NCBI GenBank assembly: GCA_963678705.1 | Contig: OY783204.1 | Span: 12,720,759-12,784,758, forward strand | Length of the DNA: 64,000 nucleotides | Direction: 5' to 3' | Source of the DNA: Panorpa germanica | Lineage: Eukaryota; Arthropoda; Insecta; Mecoptera; Panorpidae | Shown here: positions 10,472 to 21,767 of the stretch, one piece after another | Position numbering within the stretch: the stretch's first letter is position 1 | Layout of the letters: each line of letters opens with the position of its first letter | Notes under the pieces: generated by a model | What the model was told of the DNA's origin: nothing | Seen by the model: the letters and a program-made list of their open reading frames with translations, nothing else | Databases searched by the model: none | Made by a program: the position numbers and the translations under genes

Positions 10472-12057
10472 CGATAGACAAAAAAGTGATAAAAATTAGG
10501 TTAGTGTTAGTGCTAAAACATCAAATGGTTAAGAAATTCAAGAAATCTGTAGAGCTATTTAAGGAAGACCTCATATAAACACTACAAATATACGGAAGAC
10601 AAAAGGTTGCCGCCCACTATCAAGTAAGTCGATTAACATTAACTATAAATAATATTAAAACATAAGAGTTAGTTTATATAAATGCGTGTTTTAAATAATA
10701 AAGAGAGTGTATTAATTGTTATAAGTGATTAAGTGAACAATATATGCGGTTTTCTTGGAAATAGTGATTGATCGTTCATGAACATACAATGGTAACAAAC
10801 AAATGGTAAGTAAGTAGGCATAAGTACAAGTACGTACATGAGATATTTATTGAAATTCAGTGTGCCTTTAATAATGTCTGGTGGCCAAGTGACCTTTAAA
10901 GAATTATACCGGCAAAAACCTCTAGGTACGTCTACTGCGCTATGGAGAACTATTTTCATTGTCGAACATTAATTTTACAACCCGATTATTGTTCTATGAA
11001 AAGGCAACTATCTAAAGGTTGTCCTCAGCGATCCGTAATGGAGCCTGAGCTCTGGAACATGGTATTCGACGAGAACTGTGTTTCTCACTCAAAGGTTGTG
11101 TAGACATATGTTTTGCCAACGATAATGTGATCCTTATCGGTGCAAATAGTACAGAAACCCTAGAAAGCCGTTCTCGACCTGCTATAGATAAAATCTGTAG
11201 TTTCTTGAAGCTACAAAGCTACAAAACAAATACGGTAACAACGAATGATAAACTTGTAACACACCTTGCGCGTGTTACAAGGACGGAATGAAGCTTAAAC
11301 TCGGCAACTATGCCGACACTATACAAGGGGGCATTTATGCCAATGGTTGTGTATTGTGCTTCAGCATGGTATTACAGGATCAATCTTCCAGATCTTTTAT
11401 GCAAAGAACTATGATATTGACGATGACGCGTTGTTGCAGAACTGTATCTACAGAAGTGGTGCAGGTGATATTTGGGACAATTCCATTAGATTTAAAAATC
11501 ACTCATGCACTTACTCAAGTACAAATTACGCTAGAGATAAAAAAAACAAATTTTGATGATTTAAAATTAATGCGACAAATTTTAAGGATTTAAAGTTAAT
11601 GCGGCTGTAGGATAAAAGTCTGGAGACGATACCAAATATATTGCCAATGAGATGAATGCATATATGCATAAGCTCTGGCAAGACAGATAGGAATTAATAC
11701 AAAAAGAAAGACCTACGTATTGGTTTACAAGGACGTTAATATTGCTTTGCAACACAAGTGGTTCCTATCTACTATGTGTGTGATCGGCTCCTGCTACTTT
11801 AGGTGAAAAAAGTGATAAAAAGTGAGAAATTAATTACGGAAAAAAATTAAATAAATTATATGAATACTTTTTTAAACGAAAAGTATTTAGGTTTGTTTTA
11901 AATTTGTGTTAATTTACCCTAAACAAAGTGTTTTTATAATAGTTTTACAGTTAGAAACCAGTGTTAAAAACGAATTTTTCATTACGCGTACACGCGGTCT
12001 TATAAATATAACCTCAAAATTGTAACTTTGATGTTTGATATAAGACATTAATAAGTG
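10472..12057 (+). repeat. Array unit 8 (A type, 1,586 bp)
   Basis: The left half matches unit 7, but the right half is full length, so an exchange point lies within the unit. A one-base deletion near 11090 (cactcaaagg) breaks the RT frame. The upstream CpG cluster has the same private ctcgcgg variant as unit 7. Confidence 0.94.
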
Positions 12058-12217
12058 CGATAGACAAAAAAAGTGATAATAATTAGGTTAGTGTTAGTGC
12101 TAAAACATCAAGTGGTTAAGAAATTTAAGAAATTTGTAGAGCTATATAAGGAAGACCTCATATAAACACTACAAAAGAAATAGTATAATAAGAAGTTATT
12201 TACATAAAATAACAAAA

Positions 12218-12930
12218 ATGCCTGGGGGAATGAAGACGAGGAGGGAGCAGGATGAGAAGAAGGAGGACGGAACAGAGGAAAAAATTAAAAGGATGATTCA
12301 AACAGAAAAAGAAATGCAATAAAAAATAAAGGAAATGAGGGAAAGATTAAAGAAGATGGAAGAAGAATTCAAGACATTCATCGAAGAATCGCGCAAGGAA
12401 AGGGAAGATCTTATGAAGAGGTTGGAAAAAAAAAAGGAAGAGGAAAAAGAAGAAAAGAAAGAAGAAGAAAAGAAAAAGGACGAAACAGAGAAAGAAGTTA
12501 GAGAAAAGGTGGAGGAGCTGGAAAAAGAACAGGAAATGGCCAGGAAGCGCGAGAAGAGGAAGAACATAGTTATAAGGGGTGTAAAAACAAGCAAAATGGG
12601 CGCGGAACTGAGAAAAGAAGTAAAAGAGTGGATACAAAAAGAATTGAAGGAAGGAGTAAGAATAACAAAAGCGTTCACGGTGGGAAAAGAAAAGGGAATA
12701 GTGATAGCGAGATGTGAGGGGGAAGAAAAGAAGAGAAAGATAATGGAAAAAAAAGTACACTGAGGGGCACGGATGTGTACATAGAGGACGACTTGACGTA
12801 CAAGGAGAGAGAGGTGCAGTGGCAATTGAGACAATGGGCAAAAAAGAAAAGAGAGGAGGAGAAAAAGGATGTCAAGGTCGGGTACAAAAAAGTATGGTGT
12901 GAAGGAACGCAGTATATATGGAATGAATAA
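12218..12930 (+). pseudogene. LINE ORF1-like coiled-coil protein, broken
   Basis: The probable start is ATG 12218 (MPGGMKTRRE). A TAA at 12320-12322 interrupts the frame after 34 codons; it resumes in frame at ATG 12335 and runs to a TGA at 12761-12763. The reading then continues in another frame from about 12760 (LRGTDVYIEDDLTYKERE) to a TAA at 12928-12930. The change of frame lies next to an 8-A run, consistent with a slippage indel. The first ~90 residues are a highly charged Lys/Glu coiled coil. Then come RKREKRKNIVIRGVK and a basic/acidic region reminiscent of the RRM and C-terminal parts of LINE ORF1 proteins, which bind RNA and act as nucleic-acid chaperones. The class call is from pattern memory. 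Not functional. Confidence 0.7.
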
Positions 12931-12964
12931 AACATAGAACTGGAAAAGGGGGAATTTCGAAAAA

Positions 12965-13337
12965 ATGGTGAACGAGTTGGGGGAAAGTAAAAAGAGGGGT
13001 AAAAGTGAGAGAGAGGAAAGAAGAGAAATAAATAAGGGGATAAAGATAGGTTTCTGGAACGTGGCGGGTATAAAAAGAAAAGATAAGGATTTCTGGAGAT
13101 ACATCAAAGGTTGGGATGTGATTGGGATGGTGGAAACATAGCTGGAAAGCAAAGAATGCAAAGAATGGGAAGACAAACTACCGAAAAACTACAGATAGAT
13201 GGGTGTGCCAAGGTGCTGTTAGGGAGCATAAAAAAGGGAGAGCAAGAGGTGGAATTATAATGGGGGTACGTAGGGAGCTAAAAGAGGAGAAGGTACCAGA
13301 CAGAAGAGAAACAGCAGTAAGGAGGACGATAAAACTG
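12965..13337 (+). pseudogene. LINE ORF2 N-terminus, APE-type endonuclease fragment, broken
   Basis: ATG 12965 starts a frame that reads IKIGFWNVAGI (Asn of endonuclease motif I) and DFWRYIKGWDVIGMVET (the catalytic Glu block). It stops at a TAG (13138-13140) where a Trp is expected after ET. A second break near 13190 moves homology into another frame reading CQGAVREHKKGRARGGIIMG. The fragment ends abruptly at the satellite junction, so the rest of the endonuclease and the whole RT are absent. In its family this domain nicks target DNA for target-primed reverse transcription. Confidence 0.72.
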
Positions 13338-13506
13338 GAAAGCCGTTCTCGACCTGCTATATATAAAATCTGTAGTTTCTTGAAGCTACAAAGCTACGAA
13401 ACAAATACGGTAACAACGAATGATAAACTTGTAACACACCTTTCGCGTGTCACAAGGACGGAATGAAGCTTAAACTCCGCAACTATGCCGACACTATACA
13501 AAGGGG

Positions 13507-13706
13507 NNNNNNNNNNNNNNNNNNNNNNNNNNNNNNNNNNNNNNNNNNNNNNNNNNNNNNNNNNNNNNNNNNNNNNNNNNNNNNNNNNNNNNNNNNNNNN
13601 NNNNNNNNNNNNNNNNNNNNNNNNNNNNNNNNNNNNNNNNNNNNNNNNNNNNNNNNNNNNNNNNNNNNNNNNNNNNNNNNNNNNNNNNNNNNNNNNNNNN
13701 NNNNNN
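13507..13706. other. Assembly gap (200 N)
   Basis: A run of exactly 200 N. Flanks are satellite: left ends at ...caaagggg, right begins agtgtttttac. By comparison with unit 10 the flanks should be about 596 bp apart within one unit, so 200 is a placeholder. One or many whole units could be missing. Confidence 0.99.
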
Positions 13707-13837
13707 AGTGTTTTTACAAAAATTTGACAGGTGGAAACCTGTGTTAAAAACGAATTTTCCATTACGCGTACACGCGGTCTTATAAACATAACCTCAAATT
13801 TGTAACTTTGATGTTTGATATAAGACATTAATAAGTG

Positions 13838-15423
13838 CGATAGACAAAAAAAGTGATAATAATTAGGTTAGTGTTAGTGCTAAAACATCAAGTGGTTTAA
13901 AATTCAAGAAATCTGTAGAGATATATAAGGAAGACCTCATATAAACACTACAAATATACGGAAGACAAAAGGTTGCCGCCCACTATCAAGTAAGTCGAAT
14001 AACATTAACTATAAATAATATTAAAACACAAGAATTAGTTTATATAAATGCGTGTTTTAAATAATAATGAGAGTGTATTAATTGTTATAAGTGATTAAGT
14101 GAACAATATATGCGGTTTTCTAGGAAATAGTGATTGATCGTTCATGAACATTCAATGGTAACAAACAAATGGTAAGTAAGTAGGCATAAGTACAAGTATG
14201 TATATGAGATATTTATAGAAATTCAGTGTGCCTTTGTTGATGTCCGGTGGACAAGTGACCTTCAAAGAATTAGACCGGCAAAAACCTATAGGTACGTCTA
14301 CTGCGCTATGGAGAACTATTTTCATTGTCGAACATTATTTTACAAACCGATTACCGTTCCATGAAAAGGCAACTATCTAAAGGTTGTCCTCAGCGATCTG
14401 TAATGGGGCCTGAGCTCTGAAACATGGTATTCGACGAGAACTGTGTTTTTTACTCGAAAGGTTGTGTAGACATATGTTTTGCCAACGATAATGTGATCCT
14501 TATCGGTGCAAATAGTACAGAAACCCTAGAAAGCCGTTCTCGACCTGCTATATATAAAATCTGTAGTTTCTTGAAGCCACAAAGCTACGAAACAAATACA
14601 GTAACAACGAATGATAAACTTGTAACACACCTTGAACGTGTCACAAGGACGGAATGAAGCTTAAACTCGGCAACTATGCCGACACTATACAAGGGGGCAT
14701 TTATGCTAATAGTTGTGTATTGTGCTTCGGCATGGTATTACAGGATCAATCTTCCAGATCTTCCATGCAAAGAACTATGTTATTGACGATGACGCGTTGT
14801 TGCAGAACTGTATCTACAGAAGTAGTGCAAGTGATATTGGGGACAATTCCTTTAGATTTAAAAATCACTCATGCACTTACTCAAGTACAAATTACGCTAG
14901 AACTAAAAAAATCAAATTTTGATGATTTAAAATTAATGCGACAAATTTCGAGGATTTAAAGTAAATGCGGGTGTAGGATAAAAGTCTGGAGACGATACCA
15001 AATATATTGCCAAAGAGATGCATGCATATATGCATAAGCTCTGGCAAGACAGATGGGACTTAATACAAAAAGGAAGACCTACGTATTGGTTTACAAGGAC
15101 GTTAATATTGCTTTGCAACACAAGTGGTTCCTATCTACTATGTGTGTGATCGGCTCCTGCTACTTTAGGTGAAAAAAGTGATTAAAAGTGAGAAATTAAT
15201 TATCGAAAAAAATTAAATAAATTATATGAATACTTTTTCAAACGAAAAGTATTAAAGTTTGTTTTAAATTTGTGTTAATTTACCCTAAACAAAGTGTTTT
15301 TACAAAAGTTTGACAGTTGGAAACCAGTGTTAAAAACGAATTTTTCATTACGCGTACACGCGGTCTTATAAACATAACCTCAAATTTGTAACTTTGATGT
15401 TTGATATAAGACATTAATAAGTG
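13838..15423 (+). repeat. Array unit 10 (B type, 1,586 bp)
   Basis: First whole B unit. A private TGG to TGA change at 14418-14420 removes the W after GPEL. Other private bases include tgcaagtgatatt preceded by agtagtgc. Confidence 0.95.
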
Positions 15424-17009
15424 CGATAGACAAAAAAAGTGATAATAATTAGGTTACTGTTAGTGCTAAAACATCAAGTGGTTTAAAATTCAAGAAATCT
15501 GTAGAGATATATAAGGAAGACCTCATATAAACACTACAAATATACGGAAGACAAAAGGTTGCCGCCCACTATCAAGTAAGTCGAATAACATTAACTATAA
15601 ATAATATTAAAACACAAGAATTAGTTTATATAAATGCGTGTTTTAAATAATAATGATAGTGTATTAATTGTTATAAGTGATTAAGTGAACAATATATGCG
15701 GTTTTCTTGGAAATAGTGATTGATCGTTCATGAACATTCAATGGTAACAAACAAATAGTAAGTAAGTAGGCATAAGTACAAGTATGTATATGATATATTT
15801 ATAGAAATTCAGTGTGCCTTTGTTGATGTCCGGTGGCCAAGTGACCTTCAAAGAATTAGACCGGCAAAAACCTATAGGTACTTCTATTGCGCTATGGAGA
15901 ACTATTTTCATTGTCGAACATTATTTTACAAACCGATTACCGTTCTATGAAAAGGCAACTATCTAAAGGTTGTCCTCAGCGATCTGTAATGGGGCCTGAG
16001 CTCTGGAACATGGTATTCGACGAGAACTGTGTTTCTCACTCAAAAGGTTGTGTAGACATATGTTTTGCCAACGATAATGTGATCCTTATCGGTGCAAATA
16101 GTACAGAAACCCTAAAAAGCCGTTCTCGACCTGCTATATATAAAATCTGTAGTTTCTTGAAGCTACAAAGCTACGAAACAAATACAGTAACAACGAATGA
16201 TAAACTTGTAACACACCTTGCGCGTGTCACAAGGACGGAATGAAGCTTAAACTCGGCAACTATGCCGACACTATACAAGGGGGCATTTATGCTAATAGTT
16301 GTGTATTGTGCTTCGGCATGGTATTACAGGATCAATCTTCCAGATCTTCCATGCAAAGAACTATGTTATTGACGATGACGCGTTGTTGCAGAACTGTATC
16401 TACAGAAGTGGTGCAAGTGATATTGGGGACAATTCCTTTAGATTTAAAAATCACTCATGCACTTACTCAAGTACAAATTAATCTAGAACTGAAAAAATCA
16501 AATTTTGATGATTTAAAATTAATGCGACAAATTTCGAGGATTTAAAGTTAATGCGGATGTAAGATAAAAGTCTGGAGACGATACCAAATATATTGCCAAA
16601 GAGATGAATGCATATATGCATAAGCTCTGCCAAGACAGATGGGACTTAATACAAAAAGGAAGACCTACGTATTGGTTTACAAGGACGTTAATATTGCTTT
16701 GCAACACAATTGATTCCTATCTACTATGTGTGTGATCGGCTCCTGCTACTTTAGGTGAAAAAAGTGATTAAAAGTGAGAAATTAATTATCGAAAAAAATT
16801 AAATAAATTATATGAATACTTTTTCAAACGAAAAGTATTTAAGTTTGTTTTAAATTTGTGTTAATTTACCCTAAACAAAGTGTTTTTACAAAAGTTTGAC
16901 AGTTGGAAACCAGTGTTAAAAACGAATTTTTCATTACGCGTACACGCGGTCTTATAAACATAACCTCAAATTTGTAACTTTGATGTTTGATATAAGACAT
17001 TAATAAGTG
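15424..17009 (+). repeat. Array unit 11 (B type, 1,586 bp)
   Basis: Has taatctagaact instead of tacgctagaact in the segment after IPLDL, giving a stop in that frame. gcggatgtaagat and ctctgccaag are shared with units 12, 16, 18, 21, 26, 29 and 32. Confidence 0.95.
15758..16735 (+). pseudogene. R1-clade ORF2 remnant, B-type example (unit 11)
   Basis: Same blocks as in A units, but more decayed. Motif A reads AFVDVRWP, and a one-base deletion in the run after gtcgaacatta splits the RT frame, so the first true ATG downstream gives MKRQLSKGCPQ with 98 codons. The C-terminal frame runs from about 16574 (GDDTKYIAKEMN, then CQDRWD with Trp replaced by Cys) to the TGA at 16733-16735. The next ~610 bp has no coding similarity I can recognise. 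The same layout applies to other full-length B units at the same offsets (about 335-1311 from each unit start). Confidence 0.8.
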
Positions 17010-18595
17010 CGATAGACAAAAAAAGTGATAATAATTAGGTTAGTGTTAGTGCTAAAACATCAAGTGGTTTAAAATTCAAGAAATCTGTAGAGATATATAA
17101 GGAAGACCTCATATAAACACTACAAATATACGGAAGACAAAAGGTTGCCGCCCACTATCAAGTAAGTCGAATAACATTAACTATAAATAATATTAAAACA
17201 CAAGAATTAGTTTATATAAATGCGTGTTTTAAATAATAATGATAGTGTATTAATTGTTATAAGTGATTAAGTGAACAATATATGCGGTTTTCTTGGAAAT
17301 AGTGATTGATCGTTCATGAACATTCAATGGTAACAAACAAATAGTAAGTAAGTAGGCATAAGTACAAGTATGTATATGATATATTTATAGAAATTCAGTG
17401 TGCCTTTGTTGATGTCCGGTGGCCAAGTGACCTTCAAAGAATTAGACCGGCAAAAACCTATAGGTACTTCTATTGCGCTATGGAGAACTATTTTAATTGT
17501 CGAACATTATTTTACAAACCGATTACCGTTCCATGAAAAGGCAACTATCTAAAGGTTGTCCTCAGCGATCTGTAATGGGGCCTGAGCTCTGGAACATGGT
17601 ATTCGACGAGAACTGTGTTTCTCACTCGAAAGGTTGTGTAGACATATGTTTTGCCAACGATAATGTGATCCTTATCGGTGCAAATAGTACAGAAACCCTA
17701 GAAAGCCGTTCTCGACCTGCTATATATAAAATCTGTAGTTTCTTGAAGCTACAAAGCTACGAAACAAATACAGTAACAACGAATGATAAACTTGTAACAC
17801 ACCTTGCGCGTGTCACAAGGACGGAATAAAGCTTAAACTCGGCAACTATGCCGACACTATACAAGGGGGCATTTATGCTAATAGTTGTGTATTGTGCTTC
17901 GGCATGGTATTACAGGATCAATCTTCCAGATCTTCCATGCAAAGAACTATGTTATTGACGATGACGCGTTGTTGCAGAACTGTATCTACAGAAGTGGTGC
18001 AAGTGATATTGGGGACAATTCCTTTAGATTTAAAAATCACTCATGCACTTACTCAAGTACAAACTAATCTAGAACTGAAAAAATCAAATTTTGATGATTT
18101 AAAATTAATGCGACAAATTTCGAGGATTTAAAGTTAATGCGGATGTAAGATAAAAGTCTGGAGACGATACCAAATATATTGCCAAAGAGATGAATGCATA
18201 TATGCATAAGCTCTGCCAAGACAGATGGGACTTAATACAAAAAGGAAGACCTACGTATTGGTTTACAAGGACGTTAATATTGCTTTGCAACACAAGTGGT
18301 TCCTATCTACTATGTGTGTGATCGGCTCCTGCTACTTTAGGTGAAAAAAGTGATTAAAAGTGAGAAATTAATTATGGAAAAAAATTAAATAAATTATATG
18401 AATACTTTTTCAAACGAAAAGTATTTAAGTTTGTTTTAAATTTGTGTTAATTTGCCCTAAACAAAGTGTTTTTACAAAAGTTTGACAGGTGGAAACCAGT
18501 GTTAAAAACGAATTTTTCATTACGCGTACACGCGGTCTTATAAACATAACCTCAAATTTGGAACTTTGATGTTTGATATAAGACATTAATAAGTG
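17010..18595 (+). repeat. Array unit 12 (B type, 1,586 bp)
   Basis: The ATGA stop/start overlap found in most units is changed to ATAA at 17826. The right end carries tttgccctaaac and ggaactttgatg, markers shared with units 16, 18, 26 and 29. Confidence 0.95.
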
Positions 18596-20181
18596 CGATA
18601 GATAAAAAAAGTGATAATAATTAGGTTAGTGTTAGTGCTAAAACATCAAGTTGTTTAAAATTCAAGAAATCTGTAGAGATATATAAGGAAGACCTCATAT
18701 AAACACTACAAATATACGGAAGACAAAAGGTTGCCGCCCACTATCAAGTAAGTCGAATAACATTAACTATAAATAATATTAAAACACAAGAATTAGTTTA
18801 TATAAATGCGTGTTTTAAATAATAATGATAGTGTATTAATTGTTATAAGTGATTAAGTGAACAATATATGCGGTTTTCTTGAAAATAGTGATTGATCGTT
18901 CATGAACATTCAATGGTAACAAACAAATGGTAAGTAAGTAGGCATAAGTACAAGTATATATATGATATATTTATAAAAATTCAGTGTGCCTTTGTTGATG
19001 TCCGGTGGCCAAGTGACCTTCAAAGAAATATACCGGCAAAAACCTGTAGATACTTCTATTGCGCTATGGAGAACTATTTTCATTGTCGAACATTATTTTA
19101 CAAACCGATTACCGTTCCATGAAAAGGCAACTATCTAAAGGTTGTCCTCAGCGATCTGTAATGGGGCCTGAGCTCTGGAACATGGTATTCGACGAGAACT
19201 GTGTTTCTCACTCGAAAGGTTGTGTAGACATATGTTTTGCCAACGATAATGTGATCCTTTTCGGTGCAAATAGTACACAAACCCTAGAAAGCCGTTCTCG
19301 ACCTGCTATATATAAAATCTGTAGTTTCTTGAAGCTACAAAGCTACGAAACAAATACAGTAACAACGAATGATAAACTTGTAACACACCTTGCGCGTGTC
19401 ACAAGGACGGAGTGAAGCTTAAACTCGGCAACTATGCCGACACTATACAAGGGGGCATTTATGCTAATAGTTGTGTATTGTGCTTCGGCATGGTATTACA
19501 GGATCAATCTTCCAGATCTTCCATGCAAAGAACTATGTTATTGACGATGACGCGTTGTTGCAGAACTGTATCTACAGAAGTGGTGCAAGTGATATTGGGG
19601 ACAATTCCTTTAGATTTAAAAATCACTCATGCACTTACTCAAGTACAAATTACGCTAGAACTGAAAAAATGAAATTTTGATGATTTAAAATTAATGCGAC
19701 AAATTTCGAGGATTTAAAGTTAACGCGGCTGTAGGATAAAAGTCTGGAGACGATACCAAATATATTGCCAAAGAGATGAATGCATATATGCATAAGCTCT
19801 GGCAAGACAGATGGGACTTAATACAAAAAGGAAAACCTACGTATTGGTTTACAAGGACGTTAATATTGCTTTGCAACACAAGTGGTTCCTATCTACTATG
19901 TGTGTGATCGGCTCCTGCTACTTTAGGTGAAAAAAGTGATTAAAAGTGAGAAATTAATTATTGAAAAAAATTAAATAAATTATATGAATACTTTTTCAAA
20001 CGAAAAGTATTTAAGTTTGTTTTAAATTTGTGTTAATTTACCCTAAACAAAGTGTTTTTACAAAAGTTTGACAGATGGAAACTAGGGTTAAAAACGAATT
20101 TTTCATTACGCGTACACGCGGTCTTATAAACATAACCTCAAATTTGTAACTTTGATGTTTGATATAAGACAATAATAAGTG
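18596..20181 (+). repeat. Array unit 13 (B type, 1,586 bp)
   Basis: Starts with cgatagataaaa and caagttgttt, markers shared with units 17, 19, 27 and 30. Near-identical to unit 17, 6,344 bp (four units) away. The ATGA overlap reads GTGA. Confidence 0.95.
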
Positions 20182-21767
20182 CGATAGACAAAAAAAGTGA
20201 TAATAATTAGGTTAGTGTTAGTGCTAAAACATCAAGTGGTTTAAAATTCAAGAAATCTGTAGAGATATATAAGGAAGACCTCATATAAACACTACAAATA
20301 TACGGAAGACAAAAGGTTGCCGCCCACTATCAAGTAAGTCGAATAACATTAACTATAAATAATATTAAAACACAAGAATTAGTTTATATAAATGCGTGTT
20401 TTAAATAATAATGATAGTGTATTAATTGTTATAAGTGATTAAGTGAACAATATATGCGGTTTTCTTGGAAATAGTGATTGATCGTTCATGAACATTCAAT
20501 GGTAACAAACAAATAGTAAGTAAGTAGGCATAAGTACAAGTATGTATATGATATATTTATAGAAATTCAGTGTGCCTTTGTTGATGTCCGGTGGCCAAGT
20601 GACCTTCAAAGAATTAGACCGGCAAAAACCTATAGGTACTTCTATTGCGCTATGGAGAACTATTTTAATTGTCGAACATTATTTTACAAACCGATTACCG
20701 TTCCATGAAAAGGCAACTATCTAAAGGTTGTCCTCAGCGATCTGTAATGGGGCCTGAGCTCTGGAACATGGTATTCGACGAGAACTGTGTTTCTCACTCG
20801 AAAGGTTGTGTAGACATATGTTTTGCCAACGATAATGTGATCCTTATCGGTGCAAATAGTACACAAACCCTAGAAAGCCGTTCTCGACCTGCTATATATA
20901 AAATCTGTAGTTTCTTGAAGCTACAAAGCTACGAAACAAATACAGTAACAACGAATGATAAACTTGTAACACACCTTGCGCGTGTCACAAGGACGGAGTG
21001 AAGCTTAAACTCGGCAACTATGCCGACACTATACAAGGGGGCATTTATGCTAATAGTTGTGTATTGTGCTTCGGCATGGTATTACAGGATCAATCTTCCA
21101 GATCTTCCATGCAAATAACTATGTTATTGACGATGACGCGTTGTTGCAGAACTGTATCTACAGAAGTGGTGCAAGTGATATTGGGGACAATTCCTTTAGA
21201 TTTAAAAATCACTCATGCACTTACTCAAGTACAAATTACGCTAGAACTGAAAAAATGAAATTTTGATGATTTAAAATTAATGCGACAAATTTCGAGGATT
21301 TAAAGTTAACGCGGCTGTAGGATAAAAGTCTGGAGACGATACCAAATATATTGCCAAAGAGATGAATGCATATATGCATAAGCTCTGGCAAGACAGATGG
21401 GACTTAATACAAAAAGGAAAACCTACGTATTGGTTTACAAGGACGTTAATATTGCTTTGCAACACAAGTGGTTCCTATCTACTATGTGTGTGATCGGCTC
21501 CTGCTACTTTAGGTGAAAAAAGTGATTAAAAGTGAGAAATTAATTATTGAAAAAAATTAAATAAATTATATAAATACTTTTTCAAACGAAAAGTATTTAA
21601 GTTTGTTTTAAATTTGTGTTAATTTACCCTAAACAAAGTGTTTTTACAAAAGTTTGACAGATGGAAACTAGTGTTAAAAACGAATTTTTCATTACGCGTA
21701 CACGCGGTCTTATAAACATAACCTCAAATTTGTAACTTTGATGTTTGATATAAGACAATAATAAGTG
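20182..21767 (+). repeat. Array unit 14 (B type, 1,586 bp)
   Basis: Shares the private aaataactatg change (R to I after MQ) with units 17 and 19, and gacagatggaaactag near its right end with units 19 and 30. Confidence 0.95.

Larger units (their letters stand above)
1..12175 (+). repeat. Subfamily A part of the array (units 1-8 and start of 9)
   Basis: These units share diagnostic bases that differ from the units right of the LINE fragment: gtggttaagaaatt or gtggtaaagaaatt (B has gtggtttaaaatt), gtagagctatat (B gtagagatatat), gtcgattaac (B gtcgaataac), aacattaatttt (B aacattatttt), gctatagata (B gctatatata), gccaatggttg (B gctaatagttg) and gtgcaggtgat (B gtgcaagtgat). In A the reverse-transcriptase frame can stay open for about 160 codons, so A is closer to the parent element. 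Confidence 0.9.
12176..13337 (+). mobile_element. Fragment of a second non-LTR retrotransposon (5' part, two-ORF LINE)
   Basis: Base composition (purine-rich, GAA/AAG-rich) and sequence are unlike the satellite. The left junction is after cactacaaa at ~12175 and the right junction is at gaaagcc, 13338. The fragment holds a short 5' leader, ORF1 and the beginning of ORF2 with endonuclease motifs, all on the plus strand. It is truncated at its 3' end, the reverse of the usual 5'-truncated LINE insertion. No target-site duplication is visible, and 574 bp of satellite is missing across the site. Both ORFs are broken. Confidence 0.85.
12058..13837 (+). repeat. Array unit 9, disrupted by LINE fragment and gap
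   Basis: Satellite 12058-12175 is fused to foreign LINE sequence, satellite resumes at 13338, and a run of N covers 13507-13706. Relative to unit 8, 574 bp of satellite (the equivalent of 10589-11162) is missing at the LINE. About 596 bp more is hidden or missing at the gap. Confidence 0.9.

Noticed and set aside
12298..13176. Long minus-strand frame of 292 codons rich in Ser, Phe and Leu
   Set aside because: It is the antisense of a purine-rich Lys/Glu coiled-coil ORF1; such antisense frames are open by composition. The plus strand shows LINE motifs.
13122..13466. 114-codon frame that could look like a small gene
   Set aside because: It is chimeric: frame-shifted endonuclease remnant joined to satellite at 13338.
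13394..13828. Open frames running through the N gap
   Set aside because: They exist only because N codons are not stops.
17497..17829. 110-codon frames in B units starting at attgtcgaac
   Set aside because: The start codon is TTG, not ATG; the first ATG gives MKRQLSKG with 98 codons, and the region is a retrotransposon remnant.
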